A stretch of DNA of 49,784 nt from Erysipelotrichaceae bacterium (GTDB lineage: Bacteria; Bacillota_I; Bacilli_A; Erysipelotrichales; Erysipelotrichaceae), in assembly GCA_024684175.1 (NCBI GenBank), contig JAIKXJ010000067.1, positions 1 through 49,784 of the forward strand. The letters are read 5' to 3'. Of the stretch, positions 25,906 through 32,748 are shown piece after piece; position 1 is the stretch's first letter, and each line of letters starts with the position of its first letter. The notes under the pieces are model-generated. The model saw only the letters and a list, made by a program, of their open reading frames with translations, was not told the DNA's origin and did not search any database. Both the position numbers and the translations under genes were made by a program.

Positions 25906-25982
25906 CATAAAAGTCCTCCTTACTTTCTTTCAATGCAACTGGCAGGCTGCAATTGAAGTGTATCGTAAGGAGGACTTTTATG
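25906..25982. repeat. 18-bp perfect inverted repeat around tnpA ribosome-binding site
   Basis: Arms CATAAAAGTCCTCCTTAC (25906-25923) and GTAAGGAGGACTTTTATG (25965-25982), 41-base loop. Each arm contains a full Shine-Dalgarno site and an ATG, pointing outward toward tnpA on the minus strand and toward a seven-codon frame (MKYFTQR) on the plus strand. In an mRNA entering from outside the element, the arms would pair and hide the tnpA ribosome-binding site. Confidence 0.85.
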
Positions 25983-26013
25983 AAATACTTCACTCAACGC
26001 TGAAGCTATACGG

Positions 26014-26036
26014 AACCCCCGGACTATCCGGGGGTT
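26014..26036. repeat. IS200 left-end subterminal hairpin
   Basis: AACCCCCGGA-CTA-TCCGGGGGTT, 10-bp perfect stem with a 3-base loop, the same loop size as the right-end hairpin. It may be the TnpA recognition structure. Followed by TT on the plus strand, it could also block transcription. Confidence 0.75.
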
Positions 26037-26045
26037 TTCGGTAGA

Positions 26046-26076
26046 CAAAAAAGATCCCATATCGTATGAGATCTTT
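26046..26076 (-). terminator. Terminator of HAD-GNAT gene
   Basis: On the minus strand AAAGATCTCATA pairs with TATGGGATCTTT (one G-U pair), followed by a T-run. It lies between the HAD-GNAT stop and the IS. Confidence 0.8.
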
Positions 26077-26089
26077 CTGTGCATCGCTT

Positions 26090-27400
26090 TCATCTCGTCT
26101 TCAGCCAGTCTTCTTTCGTCAGAAGATTGCTGTGACCGGTACGGAATTCCTTCATCTGTTTGACTTCCAGTCCTTCCGTCGTGCGTACATATCGGAAACC
26201 GAGTTTCTCCTGAACGCGCCGGGAACGTTCGTTGCCCTCATAGTAGCCTGCCCAGATCCTTTCGAGATGAAGATCTGCAAAGCCATGCGCCAGTATCCTT
26301 TTCCCGGCTTCGGTCATGATGCCCTTCCCCCAATGAGGTACGCCGAGCCAGTAGCCGAGCTCCGCCTCGTCGTCTTTTTCCGCCAGATCGGAATGAAAGT
26401 GTAAGGAGATGCTGCCGAGGACTTCGCCCGTCTCTTTTAAAACGATCGCATAAGTCTCGGGAACGCGAAGGACCTTTTCGATGATCTCTTTCGATTCTTC
26501 TGTGCTTTGATGCGGCGGCCAGCCGGCAGCCGGACCGACCCGTTCATCTTTCGCATATTTAAAACAATCTTCCGCATCTGAAAGCTCCCATGGCCTCAAC
26601 AACAAACGCTCCGTCTCCAATCTCACCGTATCCTTCCCTCCTATCAGTCCGTAATGTTTCAATCCGTTATAGACGCCGTCCTCATCGATCTTGTCCGTGA
26701 TATATTCGGCGGCCTCTTTCGTCTCCTTAAAAGCATTGCCCATGGCGATGCCGTGCCCTGCCGCTTTGATCATGACGATGTCGTTGATCCCGTCACCGAA
26801 GGCATAGGTGTCTTCCGTCTTCACTTTGAAATGTTTCGCAACAGCTTTCAGGGCATCCCCTTTGTCGACACCGATGATGGTCAGATCGGCGCTGGGATGA
26901 GGGCCGTGCGGATTCCAAACGCAGAGATCCTTCAACGCCTCTTTGATCGCTTCCGCGTGTGCCTTGTCTTTGAAACTGACGTCGAGATTGTAGTAGTCTT
27001 TTTCTTCCTCGACGCCTTGATCGATATAGCCGGGATCCCCGGTCGCCGTGATCGGCGCATAGAGCTCTTCCGGTCCCGCATAAAAGCCTTTGTTCAGGGA
27101 ATGAAAGACCGCACCGGCATTCAGTTTTTCCAGTCTGATTAAAAGCTCCTTCACCGTTTCCTTTTCTACAGGCGCCGAAAAGATGACCTCATCCTTGTAA
27201 TAGGCAAGTCTGCCGTTATTGGTGATGAAACCGTCGGCATAGTCCGCAAAATTGTTCTTCACATAGCTGATATTGCGTCCGGTGCACAGAAAAACGAGAT
27301 CTTTGTTTTCTCTTAAGATCTTCAGACCCTCTTTCGCACTTTCGGGAACGGTCTTTCCGTCCGCCAGCGTCTGATCGATATCGAAAAACACGATATGCAT
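26090..27400 (-). CDS. Fusion of Cof-type HAD phosphatase and GNAT acetyltransferase
   Basis: 436 residues, two complete domains. Residues 1-255 are a Cof-type HAD hydrolase: IVFFDIDQTLADG (D7, D9; motif DxDQT), FLCTGRN, DLTIIGVDKGDAL (K180) and YAFGDGINDIVMI (201-211). Residues 258-436 are a RimJ/RimL-type GNAT: LETERLLLRPWELSDAEDCF, ELGYWLGVPHWGKGIMTEAG (acetyl-CoA loop of the Q/RxxGxG/A class, here HWGKGI) and LERIWAGYYEGNERSRRVQE. The reading frame is continuous and both domains keep their key residues. Substrates are unknown. Its own ATG lies inside an AT-rich leader. Confidence 0.92.
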   Translation of the reverse strand: MHIVFFDIDQTLADGKTVPESAKEGLKILRENKDLVFLCTGRNISYVKNNFADYADGFITNNGRLAYYKDEVIFSAPVEKETVKELLIRLEKLNAGAVFHSLNKGFYAGPEELYAPITATGDPGYIDQGVEEEKDYYNLDVSFKDKAHAEAIKEALKDLCVWNPHGPHPSADLTIIGVDKGDALKAVAKHFKVKTEDTYAFGDGINDIVMIKAAGHGIAMGNAFKETKEAAEYITDKIDEDGVYNGLKHYGLIGGKDTVRLETERLLLRPWELSDAEDCFKYAKDERVGPAAGWPPHQSTEESKEIIEKVLRVPETYAIVLKETGEVLGSISLHFHSDLAEKDDEAELGYWLGVPHWGKGIMTEAGKRILAHGFADLHLERIWAGYYEGNERSRRVQEKLGFRYVRTTEGLEVKQMKEFRTGHSNLLTKEDWLKTR

Positions 27401-27473
27401 GACCTGCCTCCGTTTATTTCTTTACTCCATCTTATATTTTCTTATATATAAATGAAAAGATTGTTTCCTGCCT

Positions 27474-27743
27474 TCAGTACCACTGTTTCTTCATCTTGTG
27501 AAGAAGCGTCCTGCTGATGCGGTAACCGGAGGCATCCGAGATCACCGACAGGCTCTCGCAATACGGGCATAAGGCGCTCAGACCGCCGTCTTCATCCAGC
27601 ACGAAGTCTTTCACCTCATACGGGAAAAATGTCTTTTCGCAGCGATAACAGCCGCATAAAGTGCTTCTTTGCAGTTCCTTATAATTATCAAAGATATAGG
27701 TATGGATCTTGAACAGATCGCTTTGTGTATACTCTTCCTTCAT
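27474..27743 (-). CDS. Small zinc-binding protein of unknown function
   Basis: 89 residues. Two CxxC pairs in LCGCYRCEKTFFPYEV and LCPYCESLSVI form a probable zinc ribbon. The N-terminus (YTQSDLFKIHTYIFDNYKEL) is helical. It matches the general shape of conserved cytoplasmic proteins of Bacillota that have no assigned role. A GGGAG site lies 6 bases before ATG 27743. Confidence 0.75.
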   Translation of the reverse strand: MKEEYTQSDLFKIHTYIFDNYKELQRSTLCGCYRCEKTFFPYEVKDFVLDEDGGLSALCPYCESLSVISDASGYRISRTLLHKMKKQWY

Positions 27744-27809
27744 CCTTCTCTCCCTGATACAAGGATAAATCGATCCTCAAAATAGGTTGTCCGAAAATTT
27801 GTACCGTCA

Positions 27810-27830
27810 AAAAAAGCCCTTCCGGGCTCA
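27810..27830 (-). terminator. Terminator of the 60-residue gene
   Basis: On the minus strand AGCCC-GGAA-GGGCT followed by TTTTTTT, beginning at the stop codon. Confidence 0.8.
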
Positions 27831-28010
27831 GCTTTTCAGATCTTCTTTCAGGTCCTGCAGGATCCTGCGGATCCGCTCACCGTAATTGTCAAAGTCCCGC
27901 TGATCGGCGATCACATCGCAAAGCAGCTGTTCCGCTTCTTGTGAGGAATAACCTGCCTCCCTCAAAGCATCGAAGATCTTTCCATAGGATTCATAAGGTA
28001 TCCTGTTCAT
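27828..28010 (-). CDS. Small helical protein of unknown function
   Basis: 60 residues (MNRIPYESYGKIFDALREAG ... IRRILQDLKEDLKS), rich in charged helices. Frame, a dedicated terminator and composition support a real gene, though the ribosome-binding site is weak (AAGAGT). Function unknown. Confidence 0.6.
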   Translation of the reverse strand: MNRIPYESYGKIFDALREAGYSSQEAEQLLCDVIADQRDFDNYGERIRRILQDLKEDLKS

Positions 28011-28047
28011 ACTCTTATTATCGCATCAAACAAGACGAACATACAGG

Positions 28048-28698
28048 TCAAACGTTCGACCCGTCCAGCACTTTCAAGAGCCCGTTCAGGGAAGCGATAT
28101 GGACATCGGCATCCTCAAGATAAAGCCCCCTCACCCGCTCGAGGCCGACGGTCAAAAGACCCGCATCTTTGGCCGACTTCACTCCGCCCACGGAATCCTC
28201 GACAGCCAGGACTTCTTCCTTGTCATAGCCGTAGCGTTCCAGCATATAAAGATAAGGAACAGGCGAAGGTTTCCTTGCCTTGCACAGATCCTTTCCCGAT
28301 ACGCCGTCGAAATATGCGGCGATCCCCATCTGGCCGATCATCTTCGTGACTCTGTCGGAATCCGTATTGGAACAGATATACAGCTTCAGTCCTCTTTCCT
28401 TACATGCCTCCAGACAAGGCAGGACATCTTGAAACAGAAGACAGGAAGCATCTTTCGGAAAGCGCTCGGCATTCTTTTTGCGGAAACTCACGGTCACCGC
28501 ATCCGCATCGACCGTGATGCCGTATTTCTTTTCCAGGATCTTCACTTTGTCATAAGGGCCGAAACCGATGAATGAGATCTGATCCTCTTCATCGCAGACC
28601 ACACCGAATTCCCGCATCGTCTCATCAAAATTCTTCGCATAAAACGGCTCCGTATCACCGACCGTACCGTCAAAATCAAAAATCACAGCCTTGATCAT
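28048..28698 (-). CDS. HAD-IA (beta-phosphoglucomutase-like) phosphatase
   Basis: 216 residues of subfamily IA with a helical C1 cap: VIFDFDGTVGDTEPFYAKNF (D8, D10), YICSNTDSDRV (motif II S/T), LCKARKPSPVPYL (conserved Lys region) and EVLAVEDSVGGVKSAKDAG (motif III ExxD). Typical of beta-phosphoglucomutase and phosphoglycolate-like enzymes; exact substrate unknown. Confidence 0.92.
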   Translation of the reverse strand: MIKAVIFDFDGTVGDTEPFYAKNFDETMREFGVVCDEEDQISFIGFGPYDKVKILEKKYGITVDADAVTVSFRKKNAERFPKDASCLLFQDVLPCLEACKERGLKLYICSNTDSDRVTKMIGQMGIAAYFDGVSGKDLCKARKPSPVPYLYMLERYGYDKEEVLAVEDSVGGVKSAKDAGLLTVGLERVRGLYLEDADVHIASLNGLLKVLDGSNV

Positions 28699-28735
28699 GT
28701 TTCCATGATACTACACTTCTGATAAGATAAAAGGA

Positions 28736-29485
28736 ATGAGATACTACATCGATTTTGAAGCAAGCGAAAACGGAAAAATGATCATCTCGGTCGGTGCCGT
28801 CAATGAAAAAGACGAAGAATTCTATTCCCTGGTCCATACCGACGATCCGATCACGCCCCGCATCGAAGAGATCACCGGCATCTGCCAGGAAGAGGTCGAC
28901 GAAGCCCCTTCCTCAAGCGAAGTCTTCGAATCCTTCTACGATTGGTGTGCCCGCTACGACTGTCCCGAATTCATCAACTACGGGACCGGCGATTTCGACT
29001 TCGTCTACAATAATTTCTCTTCCGCTTCCTCATTCAAAGAAGCGGCGATGCTGAGTTTCTTATATCTGAACATGTACGACTGTTCCGAAGAACTCAAGGA
29101 ATTCTTCTATGTCAACAAGACCATCTCTCTGGAAAAACTCGGAAAGTTCTTCGACAAGGATATGGGGGATCAGAACCACAACGCCCTGGACGATGCCAAG
29201 CTGCTCAAGATGGTCCACGAAAAGATGAAGACCGGCGACCGCAATTTCGATGCCTTTTTGGAATACGTCGATCCCGACCGCTATCCCGACCAGGTCCGCA
29301 AAGTTTTACGCATGAACGGCAGCGTCATCCTCGAGGAATACGACAACCTCAACAAGGCCGTCGAATGGATCAAAAACCAGCCCAACGACAAAGGCCACAA
29401 GTACATCCTCAATGCCGCCGACAAGATCAAACATGCCGCCAAGACCTCTTCCCGCTACTTCGGCTGTAACTGGCGTATTTTATAG
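28736..29485 (+). CDS. DEDDh 3'-5' exonuclease domain protein
   Basis: 249 residues. The exonuclease fold shows YYIDFEAS (D-x-E), TDDPITPRIEEITGICQEEV, DFDFVYNNFSS (second Asp) and DQNHNALDDAKLL (H...D). This matches the DnaQ/RNase T-like DEDDh group (the KapD/inhibitor-of-KinA type is similar). The C-terminal 70 residues (YPDQVRKVLRMNGSVILEEY ...) are unassigned. Probably trims DNA or RNA 3' ends. The ATG directly adjoins AAAGGA, so ribosome placement is unusual. Confidence 0.85.
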   Translation: MRYYIDFEASENGKMIISVGAVNEKDEEFYSLVHTDDPITPRIEEITGICQEEVDEAPSSSEVFESFYDWCARYDCPEFINYGTGDFDFVYNNFSSASSFKEAAMLSFLYLNMYDCSEELKEFFYVNKTISLEKLGKFFDKDMGDQNHNALDDAKLLKMVHEKMKTGDRNFDAFLEYVDPDRYPDQVRKVLRMNGSVILEEYDNLNKAVEWIKNQPNDKGHKYILNAADKIKHAAKTSSRYFGCNWRIL

Positions 29486-29545
29486 ACCTTTACACAATCT
29501 TTTCACTGTGATAACGTATCATAGTAGATCAATAAGGAGATCAAT

Positions 29546-29749
29546 ATGTCGGAAAAGCTCGACTCCAAAGACCTAAGTGCCGCAAGCGGCGGAACCTTCA
29601 CCGCAGGGGTCTATACCTGTCCGGAATGCGGATCCCGCCAGATCGATGTCATCAAGAACTTCGATCCTTCCGGCAGCATCAAAGAGACCTATCGCTGCAC
29701 CAGCTGCGGGCACAGCTGGCATGACAAAGATTATTTCAACAACGATTGA
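29546..29749 (+). CDS. Small zinc-ribbon protein with double-glycine leader-like start
   Basis: 67 residues. The N-terminus MSEKLDSKDLSAASGG resembles a double-glycine leader peptide of the kind cleaved by C39 peptidases (charged, L at -7, then GG at 15-16). The rest is a TFIIS/zf-ribbon style module: TCPECGSRQID and YRCTSCGHSWHD, four cysteines. Without a C39 transporter nearby, export is not shown, and the GG may be coincidental. AAGGAGAT precedes ATG 29546; a terminator follows. Confidence 0.7.
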   Translation: MSEKLDSKDLSAASGGTFTAGVYTCPECGSRQIDVIKNFDPSGSIKETYRCTSCGHSWHDKDYFNND

Positions 29750-29752
29750 TCA

Positions 29753-29780
29753 AAAAAACACTGCATGGGCAGTGTTTTTT
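29753..29780. terminator. Bidirectional terminator
   Basis: CACTGC-ATGG-GCAGTG flanked by six A and six T, between convergent genes. Confidence 0.85.
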
Positions 29781-30144
29781 AAAACTTGTTTCCGCATTTG
29801 GGGCAATACTCGAAGTCTTCCCCCGTCGCATATCCGCAATAGATACATTTCTTATACGTCCGCCCTCTGTTCAGCAGATGAAGATCATCTTCCGTGATGC
29901 GGACACGTTCGCCGTCGGCGATCACTTTACCGATCTCCGGATCAAGCTCGTATAAGGTGCTGCAGCAGGAAGTCCGCACATAATAACGGTAATTGAAACG
30001 GAAGGTCGGGATGAAAAACAGATACAGGACGCTGCAGACCAGGAACACCTCATATCTTCCATACGCCCCGCAGACATCGCAAGTCATCACGCCTTCATAA
30101 TCCAGCTGTTCTTCCTTGTCATTGACACCGATCATCAGAAACAT
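29779..30144 (-). CDS. Zinc-ribbon membrane-associated protein of unknown function
   Basis: 121 residues. CDVCGAYGRY begins it, a hydrophobic stretch VFLVCSVLYLFFIPTF lies at about 33-48, CC at 68-69, and a terminal zinc ribbon CIYCGYATGEDFEYCPKCGN. The pattern (N-terminal CxxC, TM, C-terminal ribbon) is a common unannotated family in Bacillota. AAGAGGT precedes ATG 30144. It lies directly downstream of the ADP-ribosylglycohydrolase gene (24-base gap), so it may belong to that operon. Confidence 0.7.
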   Translation of the reverse strand: MFLMIGVNDKEEQLDYEGVMTCDVCGAYGRYEVFLVCSVLYLFFIPTFRFNYRYYVRTSCCSTLYELDPEIGKVIADGERVRITEDDLHLLNRGRTYKKCIYCGYATGEDFEYCPKCGNKF

Positions 30145-30168
30145 AAGTTTACCTCTTATGTTTCCATT

Positions 30169-30960
30169 CTAACCGAAAAGGACTTGGAATACCTCATCGA
30201 GCCTTTCTTTGAGATAGTCATCCAGATAATTGTCCGCCTTTTCCTTGAAGCCCTCCGGCAGGCCGTAATAGGCTTCGGCGATGCTTCCGGCCATCGCGGC
30301 GATCGTATCGGAATCCCCGCCGATCGAGACCGCATTGCGGATGCAGTCCTCGAAGCTCTCCGACTCCAGGAATGCCTCGATCGCCTGCGGTACGGAACCC
30401 TGACACGTCTCATCGAAACGGTACGTTTCTCTGATCTCATCCAGGGTGAAACCCAGATCGTAGAACTGCTTTTTCACATAGTCCGCGATCTCCTCTTTCG
30501 TCTTTCCCGTCCGCGCCAGGAAGATGGAAGCGCTGATCGCCTGGGCGCCTTTGATGCCCTCGATATGATCATGCGTGACAGCAGCACAGATCTTTGCCAG
30601 ATGAAGACACTGTTCAAGATCTTCCGCAAACCAGGCACAGGCTGCGGTGCGCATCCCCGACCCGTTGCCGAACGAATTGTAAGGACGCTTTTCGTTGCCC
30701 ATGATCCAGTGATAGAATCTTCCGCCGTAACCGCTGTCGGGATAACGCCGTCCGATCTCATGCATCCAATAGATCAGCTGCTCCTCAAGACCTTCATAGT
30801 CCTTTCCTTTCGTCTCCGCCAAAGCCCTGGCGACGGCGACCGTCATGACCGAATCGTCCGTGAACGAATCGGTCTCATGAAACAATTCGAAGTCCTTGGA
30901 CCTCCGGTTATTGAATTCGAACCTTGATCCGGCGATATCGCCGATGATCGCACCGTACAT
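30169..30960 (-). CDS. ADP-ribosylglycohydrolase family protein
   Basis: 263 residues from ATG 30960. Family metal-site motifs: GAIIGDIAGSRFEF, DSFTDDSVMTVAVA (T34-D35-D36) and the late GGDSDTIAAMAGSIAEAYYG (about 214-233). All the key Asp/Thr residues are in place, so hydrolase activity (removal of ADP-ribose from protein or small molecules, as in DraG/ARH) is likely. The start is fixed by GGGGGAG upstream; a 13-codon longer reading lacks it. The ATG lies one base past the stop of the vWA gene, giving a tight operon. Confidence 0.93.
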   Translation of the reverse strand: MYGAIIGDIAGSRFEFNNRRSKDFELFHETDSFTDDSVMTVAVARALAETKGKDYEGLEEQLIYWMHEIGRRYPDSGYGGRFYHWIMGNEKRPYNSFGNGSGMRTAACAWFAEDLEQCLHLAKICAAVTHDHIEGIKGAQAISASIFLARTGKTKEEIADYVKKQFYDLGFTLDEIRETYRFDETCQGSVPQAIEAFLESESFEDCIRNAVSIGGDSDTIAAMAGSIAEAYYGLPEGFKEKADNYLDDYLKERLDEVFQVLFG

Positions 30961-30961
30961 C

Positions 30962-31606
30962 TCATCTCCCCCTTTTCTTATGATCCTTCTTGATCTCATC
31001 GCTCCAGTCCGCAGCGATGCACTTCTCCATGCGGTAACTTGTGACCGCCTTTGCCAGCGTTTCGAAGTTCTTCTTCACACCGGTCTGATCGTTCGTGAAG
31101 TCGACGCTGTATTCCTCTTCGATGCCGTAAGACTTCGCCGTCTCCACCGCATCGATGTTGGCCGCCAGGAACAGGAAGTCCCAGCCCTTCTCCTTCTGCG
31201 CCTTCACCATCTTCTTGACCTCATCGGAAGAATACTTGTGCGACGCATTCTCCAGACCGTCGGTGATGATGACGAAGACCGTCTTTTCCGGCACATCTTC
31301 CTTTCTTATATACTTATGGACATTGCGGATGTGGCGGATGGCATCGCCCATCGCATCCATCAGTGCCGTCGTCCCCGACGCCAGATAATCGCTCTTAGTC
31401 ATCTTATCGATCTCCTTGAGATCGATGCGGTCATGGATGACCCGGCTCTTCTGATTGAACAGGACGGTCGAGACCAGACACTCGCCTTCCGTCTCCTTCT
31501 GTTTCTCGATGAACGAATTGAATCCGCCGATCGTATCGGACTCCAGTCCGGACATCGACCCGCTGCGGTCCAAAATGAATACCAGTTCCGTCAGATCTTT
31601 TTTCAT
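30962..31606 (-). CDS. von Willebrand factor A domain protein
   Basis: 214 residues, a single vWA fold with an intact metal-ion-dependent adhesion site: ILDRSGSMSG (D13-x-S15-x-S17), SGTTALMDAM (T79) and FVIITDGLEN (D116). The TerY-like layout suggests a metal-binding adaptor rather than an enzyme. There is no signal peptide, so it acts in the cytoplasm. AAAGGAGG precedes the ATG. Its start region is inside a nested inverted repeat; see the regulatory entry at 31604. It is coupled to the ADP-ribosylglycohydrolase gene. Confidence 0.92.
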   Translation of the reverse strand: MKKDLTELVFILDRSGSMSGLESDTIGGFNSFIEKQKETEGECLVSTVLFNQKSRVIHDRIDLKEIDKMTKSDYLASGTTALMDAMGDAIRHIRNVHKYIRKEDVPEKTVFVIITDGLENASHKYSSDEVKKMVKAQKEKGWDFLFLAANIDAVETAKSYGIEEEYSVDFTNDQTGVKKNFETLAKAVTSYRMEKCIAADWSDEIKKDHKKRGR

Positions 31607-31675
31607 AAGTATTTCCTCCTTTTAAAACGTGATCGTTTCTACGATCACATCATAAAATAATCAAAAATACTTATG
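31604..31675 (-). promoter_or_regulatory. Nested inverted repeats enclosing the vWA start
   Basis: Outer arms CATAAGTATTT (31604-31614) and AAATACTTATG (31665-31675) are exactly complementary. Inside them is a second palindrome, GTGATCGT-TTCT-ACGATCAC (31629-31648). On the minus strand the inner copy of AAATACTTATG includes the vWA start codon, and AAAGGAGG lies between the two stems. The leader could fold so as to hide the start codon, or the inner palindrome could be an operator. Confidence 0.6.
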
Positions 31676-31694
31676 GTCGTCTGCCGGACGACAT

Positions 31695-32738
31695 TTAACA
31701 GCCCAGTGTTCTCTGGTCGTGCGAGAACAGGATCTCGTTGATCTGAAAGATATTGTAGATCTTGTGTTCGATGCAATAGCGGATGATCAGATCGAACTTC
31801 GAAGAACGCGACAGGACGAAACCCGCCCGCTCCAACAAGGCCGCGGTCTCTTCCATATTCAAACGCATGCCGATGGCTAAGGCAACGGCCGTCTCTTTTT
31901 TCGGCCGGTAATGGATCTCATTTTTGATGTGATTGAAATGTTTGCGGTCGATGTTGGCCCGCTTGTAGACCTCCGGGTCCAGCATCTGCTTCTCATCGAT
32001 CATGCGGATCAGGCACTGCGAAAACGACTCATCCGGTTCAAAGACTTGATCCGGCAAAGAAGCATCCGAAAATGAAGCCGCATTGAAGGAATACTCCATT
32101 TCCTCTTCCATTTTTTCCATCTTCTTAGCAGATGGTTTGATGTAGGAAGAAGCCTTGCGCTTTTTCGGTTTCTCCTTGTGATAGGAGGAACTCACCTGCA
32201 AAGGAGCCTGCGGCAGGTTGCGGTCGAGATAATCCTTGATGTCGCTGTAAAGCCTGCCGGCGGTATCAAAAGATTCCTTGTCATAGACCAACAGGAAGAC
32301 ATCCATCTCATTGTCCAGAAGGAAGTCACAGATCGTATCGTTGGCGGTCTTCAGAGCCTGTCCTTTCGGAAAACCGAAAGTCCCCGAGGCGATCAGAGGA
32401 AAAGCGATCGAAGAAAGTTCCTTCTCCGCAGCGATCTTCAGGCACTCCTTATAACAGGAGGCAAGGATCTCCTTTTCTTCATGCTTCCCGTCGACATATT
32501 GCGGACCGCAGGTATGGATGATGTAGCGGCAGTTTTTCAGATCATGACTGCCCGTGATCACAGCCTGCCCCGGTTCGATCGAAGCGATCGCTTCCAGTTC
32601 TTTTTTCAGTCCCTCGCCGGCCAGTTCGTGGATGCGCCTGTCGATGCTTCCGGAACCCGAAAGAAAAACATCCGTCGGATCGACGATCGCATCGGCCTTG
32701 ATCTTACGTAAATCATTTCTCGATATCTGTAATGGCAT
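31695..32738 (-). CDS. Macro domain protein with C-terminal HTH-like helical domain
   Basis: 347 residues. Residues 1-175 are a macro (ADP-ribose-binding) fold: DAIVDPTDVFLSGSGSIDRR, EPGQAVITGSHDLKNCRYII and FPLIASGTFGFPKGQAL. The usual AAN (…NAAN..L..GGG) is replaced by DPTD and GSGSID, so the catalytic Asn is missing. Residues 176-215 are a Lys/Glu linker. Residues 235-347 are helical, with NIDRKHFNHIKN and ALAIGMRLNMEETAALLERA suggesting a helix-turn-helix-like fold. It may sense ADP-ribose and bind nucleic acid. It starts 10 bases after the upstream gene with no clear ribosome-binding site. Confidence 0.85.
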   Translation of the reverse strand: MPLQISRNDLRKIKADAIVDPTDVFLSGSGSIDRRIHELAGEGLKKELEAIASIEPGQAVITGSHDLKNCRYIIHTCGPQYVDGKHEEKEILASCYKECLKIAAEKELSSIAFPLIASGTFGFPKGQALKTANDTICDFLLDNEMDVFLLVYDKESFDTAGRLYSDIKDYLDRNLPQAPLQVSSSYHKEKPKKRKASSYIKPSAKKMEKMEEEMEYSFNAASFSDASLPDQVFEPDESFSQCLIRMIDEKQMLDPEVYKRANIDRKHFNHIKNEIHYRPKKETAVALAIGMRLNMEETAALLERAGFVLSRSSKFDLIIRYCIEHKIYNIFQINEILFSHDQRTLGC

Positions 32739-32748
32739 GGTTTTATGT

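Larger units (their letters stand above)
25325..26040 (-). mobile_element. IS200-type insertion sequence (IS200/IS605 family)
   Basis: About 0.7 kb, with a single tnpA and subterminal hairpins at both ends instead of terminal inverted repeats. The right-end hairpin is CCACCGGC-ATA-GCCGGTGG (25338-25356), and the left-end hairpin is at 26014-26036. A second small hairpin CTCGTG-CGGC-CACGAG lies at 25362-25377. No tnpB is present. Boundaries are approximate because this family has no target duplication and its cleavage sites are not visible without a reference copy. Confidence 0.85.
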
